Shown: in pieces, positions 32,513 to 45,004 of the stretch
How the letters are laid out: every line of letters starts with the position of its first letter
Numbering within the stretch: the first letter of the stretch is position 1
Source of the DNA: Thelonectria olida
Taxonomy: Eukaryota > Ascomycota > Sordariomycetes > Hypocreales > Nectriaceae
Assembly: GCA_020736575.1 (NCBI GenBank)
Contig: JAGPYM010000043.1
Span: 74,501-138,500 of the forward strand
Direction: 5' to 3'
Length of the DNA: 64,000 nucleotides
Notes under the pieces: model-generated
What the model was told of the DNA's origin: nothing
The model's database searches: none
What the model saw: only the letters and a program-made list of their open reading frames with translations
Made by a program: the position numbers and the translations under genes

Positions 32513-34852
32513 TTAGTGAGGTTCGATGAATATGCCTGGTTGATCCCACGACAGCAATCCAGCATCATTAAACCAAACGTCCATGAAATCGCTGTCTAGA
32601 ATCGACTCGAGGTCTTGGGGCGTTGTGAGAGTGGTGCTATGTGTCGACTCGCCTGTCGACGGGGAGAACTGGGCATATGCTGTGTCTTCGCGCATAGCGC
32701 TCATGTAGCTATAATCGTCTTGAGTATGATCCTGGATCGATGACATGCTGGTAATCAAGTTGCCTCTGGTTGCCTTTCTATTCTGCTCATCAACATGATA
32801 TTCAGATTTCAGATGTTCGTAGACCGCTCCGAGAAGCCGTGCTTGGACCCCAACCGGGTTGCTGATAGGTGTCTTGTCCCCAAGAGGTTGGAAGGGCCCT
32901 GAGCCTGCCGTGCTTAGGGAGCCAGCTGCGGTTGAATACAACTGGCTCACTTCAGCAAGTGCTTGAAGGGCTTCGTCCGTCGAGAGAGGAGGTAGATGGC
33001 CGGGTTGCTTCAAAAGCTTGAGAACCATCATGGCCGAATACGCCGTCATGAGGTGGGCAGTGTCCCAGAGATAATATAGAATGTCCAGTTTGCCCATCTC
33101 AATTACTTGGTTCAGGGCACCCAACGCGCACGAGAAGCAGAGCTGGATCGTCCTAGCCACGTCGCCATCGAGAGAACTGTTGTTGTTGGCGACTAGAAGT
33201 CGATGCAAAAGAACAGAGTTGAAATAGAGCCGCATGTAGTCTCGAAAGAAATAGATCAGAGGCGTCTGAAAGGGCTCGGGATTTGGAACTAGACAGAGGA
33301 TTAGCGAACGTAGCGAGCAATGTGCCAAATATTGCATCTTACAAGTCAGAAATGTCGGGCGCCAATAATCAGCCCATTCAATCAAGGCCACGTTAAGGGT
33401 GTCCATGTCGTTTCGAAACAATTCGAAGCCTAAGTCATGTCGGGATTTCATCATGGCTTCGTAGACGGGACGAGCAATTTGGGTCAGCTCATAACCTCCA
33501 ACAGCCTTCCCATCCCCCAAGGGGTATGTCCATTTCTCCAGCGACAGCCAACTTCGCGCCGCTACGTCCTTGTTGACCATTTGAGCAGCAAGTGGCCGAT
33601 CCGTGAAGAGGCTCGATCTGTGGGGTCAGGGCGGTTACCATATGTCCATAAAGCCCTTCAAGTAGTTGGCAAACTTACGTCCGATCTAGATTGCCCAATG
33701 CCAGCCAGACGCGGGCCTTGTCCCGTCGTTGTCGAACCTGGACCTCCGTCTGTGCTATGCTTGATGGCTCGTCTCCAGAGGAGAAGCTCCCTCGGGTTTT
33801 GTTCCACTCGGCAGAAGCCGCCATTCGCAAGGCAAACCCGAGCAGGGTATAGCCCCGAGTATCGTCGACATCCTTCCAATGGTACATGCACGCAATTGCC
33901 CAGATGTTTTCAACAGCTGTGTCGCATGCGAGCAGCACTCGACCCAATAGCGTTTCCGAATGTTGTCGGATTACCTTGCATGATTCCGGCTGAAACACTC
34001 TCGCTGATATGGCCAGCACTGTGCTAAAAAGCAAGCTAGACGTCTCACGCGTATACGAGAAGGTGTAGAGGTGAGGGTCCAGGAGCCCAACAAGGCAGTT
34101 AAAGTGCTTGAAGAATCTGTCAACCGTCCAGAGTGAGCAGGCATCTTGTGAGAGACCCAGGGTGATAGTTCAGTTCTTACCCTTCAAAGAGATACTGGGC
34201 CGATGGTCGACTGATCAGTCTCAGATTAATAGGATCACTGCCACTCGACGGTGATTCGCTGCTTGAGCTGATGTCGGAAGGCTTATCGCCATTTCTAGCT
34301 TCGTTGAGAATGCCGTTTTGAGGGTCGAGAACAGTGCCCAGTGACAGCCCCCGAGTGTCTTCCGTGTGCGTGATGAATGATGGAGGTATAAACGAGGCTT
34401 TATTCATCCTTGACTGAGACGGAGGGAGCTCATCAGGCAAAGTGCCACTGCTTGATGCGATAGCATGCTCCCTCGACAAGACGTGACCAGTCCCTGACAT
34501 TCCCGATGATGTACCACTGCTGGTATCGCCGGATGGCTGAACTTGAGTGTCCCGCAGCCTTCACTACCGCGTTAGCACTGGACATACAACTTACAAGGCT
34601 GACGGGGGCGGTTATCCAATCATCTTACCCATGCCTCTTTTCCATCTGCTCCCGACGCCACATGCCCCGGCGATGAGACTCGTATACACAGTCCCTCTGT
34701 AGCCTTATGCAGCGGTCGCAGCGGTCTGCTGCGGGATCTGATTTTATACACTTCATCTTTGCCCGGCGACATGTTGTGCATGCGATGCTGTATGGCCTTC
34801 TGATGCGTCAGAAATGGCTTCACAACCACGTTATTATCGCTCACCTGCGCAT
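32513..34852 (-). CDS. Zn2Cys6 fungal transcription factor
   Basis: Six minus exons: 34852-34845 (8 nt), 34799-34629, 34558-34181, 34116-33679, 33617-33343 and 33288-32513, giving 681 aa with all phases consistent. The zinc cluster reads CTTCRRAKMKC then DRCDRCIRLQRDC, immediately after the start (MRRRPYSIA). The middle carries the fungal-specific TF domain, with motifs such as LLGFALRMAASAEWN and FQTPLIYFFRDYMRLYFNSVLLHR. The start depends on a 45-bp intron after an 8-nt first exon, chosen because it gives the usual basic lead into the first Cys pair. Likely a nuclear regulator of a nearby pathway, but its target is unknown. Confidence 0.85.
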
Positions 34853-35847
34853 CTTGGAGGAGCTTGTGTCCTCACTGGCCCTGTCATCTCGTGCAGTTGA
34901 CATTGACGCCGTCCCCGTGGCCTACGATCACTGCCCACAGATTCTCACCGGTCGCAATGAGAATGTAACCCAGGACAGGTAACTTAGTAATTGCCTACGG
35001 ACGAGTGACCTGGAAACTGACCGCCACAACATCAGCGGCCAGCTTGGGTCTAATTTGATTACTGATCACGCTGTGGCAGCAAAAAGTCGCAGTCCCCCGC
35101 CCAACCTCAAGGATTGGTCATCCTTACATAACCCATCGTGGCTGCGGAAAGGCCCCGCCTTATCATGGACCAAGAGGGTCACACTCAACTCGCTCCAAAC
35201 CAGAAATATGTGGCTTGCATGCTGCCAGCTTTGTTAGCGGGCTGATCTGACAAGCTGAGTGAGTAGCCCTCTCCATCCCCACCGCCTCCTTCTTGAGTGT
35301 CTTTGCATAGTAGGCAAGCGGCCGCACCCCGGGGAATGAGGTCAGCATTTGCTGCGACATGAAATAATATTGGTTTCGTAACGATGCCGTGATAGCCTCT
35401 GGGAGGCTTTGCGAGGGAGGGCAATGGGGATATAAGTACTGCGAGATCTCTGGGTCGGCAGGGTTCAGGTTAGTCGGCCGGCGTCTTGGAAAGACCTCAC
35501 GGCCCACCCACTACCCAAGACACCGGACCTGGCCAGCCAATCTTAGGTCCTCACTGTTCCAAATCCCGGGCAAAGCTAGCCCGATGTGTGTCATGGTCGA
35601 ATTCCAAGACGCCGGCCGGCCTCGACTTTGTCTCCATTCACGACGCTGACCCAAGGGAGCGCTAATTGACCCAAGTGCTGTGTAAGTTTGATCATTGATA
35701 CGACTGTTGCAAAGGCTGGAGACAGAATTGATGCAAGGAACTTTGTATAGGTACCTGTGATGGAGACAGAAGGACCTAAAAACTCTTGACTTCTTACTTT
35801 AGTCAACGAGGCCGGTACGTCGTAAACCACCACTTTCAAGAACGTCT
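34853..35847. other. Intergenic
   Basis: Upstream of the regulator and downstream of the hydrolase. No gene recognised; small frames here are mutually overlapping and featureless. Confidence 0.4.
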
Positions 35848-36812
35848 CTAAGCCTCCAGAAATATCAAGACATGCTTGGCAAAAAGATCAGCATACTGAA
35901 ACAAGAAACCATGGCCGCTGTTAGGGTAGAGGATAAGTTGGCCGTTGGGCACCAGCTGCTGAATCAAGAAGCTGTTTGGTGTTGGGATCATGTAGTCGTC
36001 CTGGATATTACAGTAAGTTCTCATACGTAAACAATATAAACCGCAATATTGCCTGCTTACATGTCCATTTGCGACTAGGACGGGAATCTTGAGGCCCGGT
36101 AGTCGGTCGTACGCCCCTTCGACGCCCTGGCTGGTCTCGAGCTGCGCGGTGAAGTTTCGACCCTGGGCAACCTGTCCAAGGAGACCTTTGCCTTATCCTG
36201 AAAACCATTGCTGAGCCACTGGGAAACCTTTTCGCCGCTGGTCGCTGTACTGCGCTCATGAATGCGAGCCCACCATGCCTCTGCTGCAGCCTCGCCTTCA
36301 CGGGTCTTCGGGAAGAACAGCGTCTTGAATGTGTCGATGGTGACATATTGCGTTCCAGCCACAGAACCAACGTCCTCGTTCCGAGATGCAACCAGTTTTG
36401 GTCCGTAGCTGGTGCCGGTGCCCGCAAGAATTAGCTTGCGAATCTTGACTTTCTTCGGATCGGCATTGAGGGCGACCATCTGCGCAACGTAGCCTCCTAG
36501 GCTGAAGCCCAGCAAGTCCACCTCCGTTTGGCCAACGAGCTCAAGAAACAATGAAATATCAGCTGCCGACTGTCTGACCGACGTGGCCACCTCTCCAGCA
36601 CTCAGGCCGACACCAAGGTAGTCGACTGTGATGACGGGGCGGCTGGAGGCAAGAATATTGATAAGGAGAGGGTCCCATTTATCCATAGTACCACGAAAAT
36701 GAGTGACGAGAACCAAGGGGACTCCAAAACCAGTACCAATTCGTCGATAGGCGAACCTGACGCCGTTTGGTGCATCGACGTACTGCGTCTTGGCGGTCTG
36801 CTGAGTGGACAT
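35848..36812 (-). pseudogene. Alpha/beta hydrolase with a one-base frameshift
   Basis: Exon 1 (36812-36061) and exon 2 (36000-35848), with a GTAAGC...CCAG intron. Fold landmarks: GTGFGVPLVLVTHFRGTMDKW, nucleophile elbow DLLGFSLGGYVAQ (Ser), and the catalytic His region PNSGHGFLFQYADLFAKHV. At about 36187-36190 the frame breaks inside QDKAK: downstream GLLGQVAQGRNFTAQLE and GLKIPVLVANGH lie in the next frame. Exon 1 is 752 nt, one short of a whole number of codons, and adding one A in the AAA run would give a 301-aa protein. The start is ATG (MSTQQTAK). Either a recent inactivating deletion or a sequencing error in a short homopolymer. Confidence 0.85.
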
Positions 36813-38394
36813 GGTTGCTAACGAGGACGTTGTCGAGATGGGATGTGAGATCTAATATTGCACTTTGTAAAACGAATCCGAGCTTGGGTTATTTAAAACA
36901 ATATGAGGTCTTAATGATACGGGGAATCGCAACAGATATATCTTTTTTTCATCAAGATGGTTCTTTGGTAACAAGCCCAGTCGGCATCAACTACGAACTG
37001 ATCATTTAGCTGCAATCTGCTGACGAGAATTATTGACGGTCAAGAGCACTGCTCACCTGGAAAATTACAGTCATCATTTTGATGAGTGTGCATCTACAGT
37101 TGCTGAGGTGAAAAACGAGACGTGTTTTGACAAGTAACTCGAGGTTTAGTTTGGTAGGCAGGGATTTATGAGTAAAGAATGTACGAATAGTCGAATACCA
37201 ACATTGAACACAGGGTGATTAGTGGAGATGGTGGCAAAGCCGGAATGATGATGTAAAACGGCCGTCTTGGTGAAGGATTGGACTCTCTTCAGTCCCCCCC
37301 TAACGTAACCGAAAGAACCCACACCAACAGCCTCAATTGCGGCCGGGAAAGATGATAAAACTACTGTCGATGATAATGAATGCGGCCAATCCAGACGACA
37401 ATTTCAATCCTGCCTCCAGCGCCACCTCGATGTGCGCGCCAAGCCGGCGATAAGGCCAGACTGCATACCCCAACACCCTAGCCCAGCAAACCCACAGGCT
37501 TAGGCTATTGCTTGCATGCCGCACCGAGGAGGCAGTACCATAGACCATAGGTGCCTTGTCTCTCGAGCTAAACGCCGTTCGGCCCAACCCTTTTCTCGGA
37601 CATAGTGCCTACCTACAGATGAGTGAATGGGGAATTGACCGTTGTTGCGCACCGGCAGCAGCCAGCTGAATGTAATTCGATTACTGATCCCTCTCAACTC
37701 CCCATTTAAAAGGTTAGTCATGATGACTTGATACATGTAGACTGTAGAAAGATTCCGCCTTTCACCCACCAAGAGGTGGTGTCATGCTTCTACAAGTCTG
37801 TGGCTGCGCTAAGACCTTCACCAAACGCAAGAATCGTGCGTGCATGAGTACCTCTGAGTAATCCAAAGGAACGCCGTGAAACGCGCATGTTACGAAGGAG
37901 ATAATGCAGTAGACTTCCTGAGGTGGATAGTATGGGCGTCTGGGAACTGGTAAGGGTGCAACCCCTGTATACTGACATGTGTGGACTTGTCACGCCGCCT
38001 GACTGCGATGCAGCCCTAACTTATGAAGGGAATATTGACTGCTTTGAAGGTCTAACTAGCTGGTTATCCAGGTTGAATACCAGCTCTGGGGATACCGGGA
38101 CCAGAACCGGGACTCTTGCCCAATGATATCTCAGGGGCTATCGTACATTTCGACGTAGCTGCACCTGCGAAGACTTGGCTACTTGACAGACGGGGGGTTG
38201 ACTAATAAACGAGGAAGCGTTGTTGCAATGACGCTGTTGGCGATTGGTAGGAAGCTCAAGAATAAAAAGTGAACCAAGCGCTCGAGTACTTAAGCATCAG
38301 GAAACCCAAGCACAATTGTCCTGATTTCTTGAGAGCCACGTCTGGATCTTTGAACAACCTCTCAGTACGGAATCGAATTATCCCCAGTGCCAAG
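36813..38394. other. Intergenic between divergent genes
   Basis: A 1.6-kb region between the hydrolase (minus) and the alcohol dehydrogenase (plus). No gene recognised. A C-run and several short AT-rich stretches are present. Confidence 0.4.
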
Positions 38395-39525
38395 ATGGCT
38401 TCTATTGGCTTTACTGGGAAGCAGTACACAATCTACCGCCAACACAACGGTGTGACCGGCGCTTTCGAGGCGAACATTCGAGAACTCGGGCCTTACGACA
38501 TCTTGTTGCGCATCACACATACTGGTGTCTGCCATTCCGATGTCGTGACCTGCCGAAACGGACTGCCCGCTGCACTCGGACACGAAGGAGTTGGCGTCGT
38601 CGAGGCAGTTGGCTCCCTCGTCACTCAGCTCAAGGTCGGTGACCGGGCTGGTGGCGGTTTTCAAAAGAACTCTTGTGGCCATTGCAAGTACTGCTTGTCA
38701 GGAAGAGACATTCTGTGCTACGAGCGCGTTGTTTTCGGCGAGGGTGACTGGGATAACGGCACTTTCGGCGAGTATTATGTTGGAAAGGAAGGGTTCCTGC
38801 ACAGGATCCCGGACGCGCTGTCGAGCGAATACGCTGCGCCCCTTCAATGCGCCGGAGCTACTGTCTATGCCGCACTCAAGGCCACAGTTAGCTCCGACAA
38901 GCGTGTGGGCATCATGGGCATTGGTGGACTGGGCCATCTTGCCATCCAGTACGCGGCCAAGATGGGTGCTGAGGTTGTGGTGTACAGCACGACGGCGGAT
39001 AAAGAGGCCGAGGCCAAAGCGTTTGGAGCGAACGAATTCTATCTCCTCGGCGAGATGCTCGAAAAGCAGACTACTCCTGTTGACGTCTTGGTCATCACCG
39101 GTACCAAGTACCCAGACTGGGACAGGTAAGCTTCGGCCTGCCGTCGAGTTTGACGAATGCTAACCCAAGCCGTCATCTAGGATCATGGTGAAGGAGTTCC
39201 TGGCCAGAGATGGCGTTGTGGTACCCCTTTCTGCCCCTGTTCTTGGACCGCTAAGCTTGCCGTACGTTTCACACCTGTTGTTTATGGATATCACCGCACT
39301 AACTCAAGTATCAGCGCCGGTGCAATGTTCTTCGAAGGCTTTCACGTTCACTCCAGTCTCGTCGCTTCAAAGGGTGTTCACGACGAGATGCTCGAGTTCT
39401 CTGCGCGGCATGGCGTTAAGCCGCTGATCAATATCTTTAAGCATAACGGAGCTGAGAGCATCGAACAGGTCTTTCGTAAGATGGAAGAGAACAAGGTTAG
39501 ATACAGGGCTGTTTTGGAGCTATGA
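38395..39525 (+). CDS. Zinc-dependent alcohol dehydrogenase (medium-chain family)
   Basis: Exons 38395-39125, 39181-39261 and 39315-39525, giving 340 aa. The catalytic-zinc ligands are visible in GVCHSD and GHEGVGVVEAVG. The structural-zinc loop is CGHCKYCLSGRDILC. The nucleotide-binding motif is GIMGIGGLGHLAIQYAAKMGAEVVV. This gives NAD(P)-dependent oxidation of alcohols or reduction of aldehydes in the cytosol. Length is normal for the family (about 340-350). The frame is open upstream to 38269 but only from GTG. Lies between the broken hydrolase and the bZIP gene; no direct link can be shown. Confidence 0.92.
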
Positions 39526-40184
39526 TTGGCAAAGAAACGGTTCTTTTGGGACAGGATCCCTTGGTTTGAGCAGTGTGCTAGAATGGATAAGCACAAGATA
39601 GACCTAACTAGGTTGCTCGCTGAGACAGAGGTCAGTTCCTCGCCTCGCATTAGCTCGGCTGACTTCAAACGGGAGTCAACAAGCGGGCCTTCGATATGAA
39701 CACCAAATGAAAATAGAATCGCTTCGTAAGGTCAGTTGCGTCAACTCTTCACTTGCGCTCGATTTGTACAAGCTTGTAAACCGTGCTCCTCTGCCGCTTA
39801 AATGGAATGCCCGTCTGATCTAGTCAATCAACGGTTCCACTACTCCGGAGTTAAGTAAGACGGTAGAATTGGATGGTTGGAGGGCACGGTTAGCCAACGC
39901 CGAAGGTGGGGAACGGAAACGGAACGGAGGCCAGTGTCGAAAACACCGGCCGATGAATTAGACACTTTCGTTAACGCCGGCCGGGAATAGTGCCGGCTTC
40001 CTCGCCGGCGTCTTCGTCCTTGTGGCGGTCCGGCCTTGCCAGGGCTGGATATTGCCCGATCGCCGATCCTCCTCTTCTCTAATCACTGATTCCCTTTAAA
40101 CTCCCGTCGCGCACTGGCAGGCCCATGACGTTTCTGGTCCATTTTTCTGCTTGATCACTAATTGAGGCCTGGATTCCTGTCGAG
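39526..40184. other. Intergenic, promoter of the bZIP gene
   Basis: GC-rich stretch with several GCCGGC/CGGCCGG boxes around 39950-40020. No gene seen. Confidence 0.4.
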
Positions 40185-42033
40185 ATGAGTCGCTCGTTTC
40201 ACGACACACGCTCATCCGCCGTCCTGACACCCGACGCATCAGATGACATGCGTCAAGATGTTATGCCCTTGGGTGGCAAAAGGAGACGAGGCAGATGCCC
40301 CATTGAGACACAGGGCGGGACAGCTGTAGACGTGAGTGAACACTGACTGTTCTTTCTTTGGCCCGACATGTATCCTACTATCCGGCAAATGTTTGCCCAC
40401 CCAACCGACCCTCATCCTTATCATTGTCGGATTGACCTTCTAATCTGGATATGATCAGCGTCGGCGCATACAGAATCGATTGGCGCAGCGCGCATATCGA
40501 CAACGCAAGGAAGTGGCCATCGGCGCGCTGAAACAGAGAGTATTGGAACTCGAGAAAATGAATGAGGATATAGGGCGCGAGTACATCACTTTCACCGACT
40601 TAGTCCTGGACCAAGACTTGGGTCGAGACTGCCCAGACGTTGCCCAACGCATAAAGGAGACTACTGAGAAAATGCTTCGCATCGCTCGGAATGCGGAAGC
40701 GAACGAACATGACGATGCTCCAGTGGCAGAAGGCAGCTTTGAAAATTCTCCTTCGCCGGCCGCTTCAGACTCTCAACCTCTCGAGATTCCCGACAGCTAC
40801 GATCCAGGCCCTGAGAGTGTCGAAGTGCATGGCGCATCGGAAAACGACTTCACAGAGCGGCCGAACCATTCCGCCTTGCCCAACTCGACGCAAGATCCGC
40901 AGGTCGACTCTCATACCCAGGGTGTTTTCGAGAACCCAAACCTCGCATTTTCCGTACCTGGTGAAGAAACGGGATGCTTTTTTACCAATTGTGGGCTCCC
41001 GGAATTATCTTATGCTTCCTCGCTCCGGCCACCGAGGTCATATGCAGCACAAGAACACACCTTTGGCCGTCGTCTACACAGAGCATCCCAAGAAGCAGGA
41101 TTCCTACTCTCCTCCATGAAAAGCCCGCCTCCGTTCTTGTACTCGAGAGTTTTCGGTTTCTGCTCACGCTTTGAAACTAGAGAAGAGATATGTCGACGGA
41201 TGGGAGATGCAATTCGACAAACAAGAGAAGCGACACTGAACAACTGGAGGTACCCATTCACTAACCTCGGCGGTGCTGGTCTCTTCTATCCTCAAGTGAA
41301 TAATTCTGCCTCACACGGGGACCCAGGAAGCGGTGGATTGCCTATTGGGAACCGATCTCTGCAGCACGAAGCCCACAAGCCATCAGAGCTTACCGGCTTC
41401 TCGATGGGGCCGTTTTCCCAAGTTGTTGAAGACGTACGCGATCTGCGCTTAGACGCCCAATTGCGCATCCTTGACCCCGAATTCCAGGGCGATTTCTTTG
41501 ATTCGGATGAAGTCGAGATCAGTCTGAGGTACCATGGCGTTACGATCCCACCAAACAAAGATTTTGTCACTGCCCATATTGACTTGACAATCTTCGAAGA
41601 CGATCAAGGCGTGGCACCTCTGGACTTTCATGCGCTTTTCGGCAACTCCTCAATTCCGCAGCCAGGCTCGAAGTTTGTGCCATTGCATCCCGATGCAGGA
41701 GGGTTCACAGCTTTAGGGGATACAGAATGCTCAATGGGAATGCCGAGCATGACACCTTTGGATGCCGAGTTCTGCGACTTCACCGCGCCGCCATTTCCAG
41801 AGCCTGCAGGTCGTGGGGACAGTTGGAAGACACCACGGGGGAAGAGGACAAAGGTTAAGATTGACGTGGAGCGTCTTATTACTTGTAAGTTGGAGCCATT
41901 GGCATTTGACAATTCGGAAGCTTATCCTGTGACAGCATTGATCACCGCGACTGTTTGCCTGGGGCGAACGCCTGCAGTGCGGCCGAAAGACGTGCGCGAG
42001 TCACTTCGAGAGTCCATTGTTGAAGACGAATAA
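40185..42033 (+). CDS. bZIP transcription factor, fungal Yap/Hap4-like type
   Basis: Exons 40185-40331 and 40459-42033, giving 573 aa with a 127-bp intron (GTGAGT...GATCAG). The basic region RRRIQNRLAQRAYRQRKE spans the splice junction and has the N-x2-AQ-x2-YR pattern of fungal Yap-like proteins. It is followed by a short leucine heptad (LKQRVLELEKMNEDI). The remainder is acidic and Ser/Pro-rich, with a second conserved-looking block (about residues 280-330, RVFGFCSRFETREEICRRMG) also seen in uncharacterised fungal bZIP proteins. Nuclear regulator; targets unknown. Codon phase supports the ATG at 40185. Confidence 0.85.
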
Positions 42034-42141
42034 GTATATGCTCGAGTCCTAATCTAGGGGATTCTGGATTTTACTACCGTCAGTTCCTACCCTCGCGTGG
42101 TACGGTCGGATTGGACATCTAGGCTAAGACTCCTTGTAATC

Positions 42142-43895
42142 CTACTTCAATTGTACCTGGGCCTTCTCTGCTATCTTTTCGATCTCTTTGATGTCCTTGA
42201 TCTCCGTCTGAAGTGAATCAGACTGCTGGTCGTGCTGGCACGCAAGGACCGCAAGTGCCGAAGACTTCCATAGGGGGACGTTGCGGCTTCTTCGATTGAG
42301 GATGATGGTGAATAGGGCGAACAATAGGGCAGCCCCCTCGATAACGGCAGGTCCAATCAGATAGTGCCAGCGAATGGAAACATACGGCTCGCTTTCCATC
42401 CTTGATCCGCGTGCAAACTGTCCGTTCTGCCCCGAGCGCAGATAATCCGTCATGCTAGCCGCCATCTTCTGGAATCGTTCCTCAATGTCGACGTCACCAG
42501 TCAGCGCAGCACTGAGGCCGAGGTTCGCGTTGTCCCAGAATCCGTCCACCCACTCTGTTACAATGGTCTCAGACTCCAAGAAGGTCTGCAGGGCTTTGAG
42601 GTCAGCCCAGGATATCTCAAATGCCGGAATCCCATCGGCCTTGGACCCGTTGGTGTAAAATCGGCCGGTGAAGATGTTGCCATCAATCTTCACTGATTAT
42701 TGCCAGTAAAGCTGATTTCCCGGGTTTCCCCAAAAGAGAAGGTGGTACCGTTTGCATGTGCTTCACTGTATTCGTATGCCGCGAGTGATAGAGAGCAGTC
42801 TGTGATGTTGACGTCGAAAGAATTGAAGTTGTGATCCGAGGTTGCTCGATAAAGAGCAAACTTGGCAATCTTTGAGAAGTTGCTAGGGAGTTTGACTTGT
42901 GTTTCCTCCAAAGTTGAGGAGGCATTCATCCAGTAGTTTGTCGCATACTCAGTCAACATGTTACGAGTCGAGATGCCCAGCCCCCCGGGCGTTGTCATGT
43001 TGCAAGACACAAGAGCGGAATTCTTGGGGTCTTTGATGCAGTTTGCTGATCGTAAAGTTTCCTGCGTGACGTTCTTGCACTCGCTCTTAAAGCCTAGGGA
43101 TACGTATGGCCCTTTCCAGCTACACGCCCCGGGGCAGCTGAACGTCGCAGGGCTGCTGATGCCGTAAAGCCCTTGGACAACGGCGGACTGCATTTTGGGA
43201 TCCTGAGGGATGCTTTCTAGAGAGAGATTAGGTAAACTGTCTTTGCTCAACCGAGCCCCGGGTCACACATACCCACGCCAGAGTTCGCCAGCATTCTTCC
43301 GATTCCGCGGTTATACGTGTGTGTATATCCAAACGTAGCATTATCATCTGGCGTGATGACGAACTGTTGATCAATCTTCACCACTTGCTGGGCCAACGGT
43401 GCGAAGCCAAGTCGACAGAGTGTGATCAAGGCACCAAGAGTAGCTAGGTTAAACCCGCCCTTAAAAAGGAACTTCAAGGATCCCCAAGGGCCGCGGCTGG
43501 CTTCGTCAAATGTTTCAAAGTCTTTCAGCTTCTCGGGTCCGTCCTTGAAGTGAAGCCACTTCAGTTGGCTGATGAACTCGCTGACGCCGTGCATCAGAGC
43601 CGCGGAGCAGGCAGTTGTCAGAATGGAGATGACGGCGTTGAGAGAGACGGGGATGTCCCAGGCCGAGAGAGACGGGGATGTCCCAGGCCGAGAGAGGCTT
43701 GTCGTCCACCTTCCAGAAGATAAACGCGATTACGGCCAGAAGGATCAGGCTCAGGATGGAGGTAAGAAGTTCTAGAAGCCATTCAGTGGGGGAGAATCGG
43801 CTGTAGCGCTTGTACCGTACCGAGTTCAAACTCGGCGGCTCGGTGTCCACGTCGTAGACATGGGTGGGCTCGTACCCAATAGGTTTTGTGTTCAT
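42142..43895 (-). pseudogene. DUF3176 membrane protein, frameshifted by a 25-bp tandem duplication
   Basis: Starts at ATG 43895 (MNTKPIGYEPTHVYD). A first hydrophobic segment (LLELLTSILSLILLAVIAFIFW) is followed by SAWDIPVSL. At that point 25 bp are duplicated (43646-43695), shifting the frame; with one copy the protein continues NAVISILTTACSAALMHG, a second TM-like segment. Exon join 43273/43216 is in phase. Near 42693 the frame shifts again (GNNQ-stop versus VKIDGNIFTGRF); either one more base is missing or there is an alternative intron from the GGTACC donor. A C-terminal TM (LIGPAVIEGAALLFALFTIILN) and basic tail follow. The overall layout is that of DUF3176 proteins, whose function is unknown. 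Confidence 0.82.
43646..43695. repeat. 25-bp perfect tandem duplication
   Basis: 43646-43670 and 43671-43695 are identical (unit starts GACGGGGATGTCCC). The unit length is not a multiple of three and the duplication lies within the DUF3176 frame. Confidence 0.95.
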
Positions 43896-45004
43896 AATGA
43901 ATAGAGGAAGGCTTCGCCGGTTGAGTCTGAGTTGAAGATCAGACGGGGACTTTGCTGAAGACAGGCGAGCATCTACATGTACCCATCCTTGGGCCGTCGC
44001 ACCTGTGTTCACTTTGTGCGGCTGAACTCAGCCCTTGGCCGAACTGGGGCCGCACAAAGCAGTTTGCGACAGTTTGCTACTTCGCACACATGACCTCGAG
44101 AAATGGGGGCCAGAGCTAAAGACGCATGAGTATGGGAACCGTAGCCTGATTGCAAGGGCAGTCAGACTTGGGAGACACCAACCATCGTAGATTCATGCCG
44201 ACCGGCAACACAAAGCCAAATTTAGCCAGTTTTATTCAACTCAAGGCCGTCAGAGATCGCCAAAGGTCACGCAACTGGGAAGTCTGTGGGGATCATTTCC
44301 ACCTTGCTTACAATGCATTTCAGCTTTCGCAGCGCCCAGCCTCTAGGACGTCAAAGTGCAGCCTTCTGTTCACATGGTGAGTCATTTTCTTGATTTGAGA
44401 GATAGGGCCAACCGGTCCCTGTGAGAACTGGTGTGCTGCTGCAGACATTTCTTCAACGTTTGTTTATAATGAACAGGTCTTCTTGTTCTCGTTGCGCAGA
44501 GTCTACGGATTGCAGCGCTACCGGGCGCTGCGTGTTGATTCAGCTGCACAGACTAAGCATATAATTCGACTCATAGGCGAGTCTGGGTGGGTGCTTTCTT
44601 GGCAATGACGGTGTTGAGACGGCGGGAAGGGCTTGGCAGACCGCAGAGAGTGAGGCTCTCGCTTGGCACTCGCCCTGCATGTAGCACAATCATTGACTAT
44701 GTCGACATCTTTGGTTTATCTTTTTCCATGCCTATCAAGGGGCATAACAACTCGACCTGCGGCAGATATGTTGGTTTCTAGTGCGCCTCCAAGCCCTTCA
44801 CAAGCCGGGAGCATTCAAAAGCTCCAAGCCTCGATTCCCCGCCGTTAATGCATCAAAAATCGTATTCTAAACAGGTTTAAATATTCTTGAATGGCTAGGT
44901 AGCTAAAGAACGTGAGCACTCTCATAGCTCTCTATCAGCATCACAAGCGCCTAGCAGCCGATTCCTCCCAACAGGACAAGACCTCTACCCCGCCACGAAA
45001 AGTC
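43896..45004. other. Intergenic
   Basis: No gene recognised. Short plus frames at 44587-44848 overlap each other in different frames and lack features. Confidence 0.4.

Noticed and set aside
39950..40020. GCCGGC-rich boxes as a designed regulatory array
   Set aside because: Irregular spacing and GC-rich context; not distinguishable from chance here.
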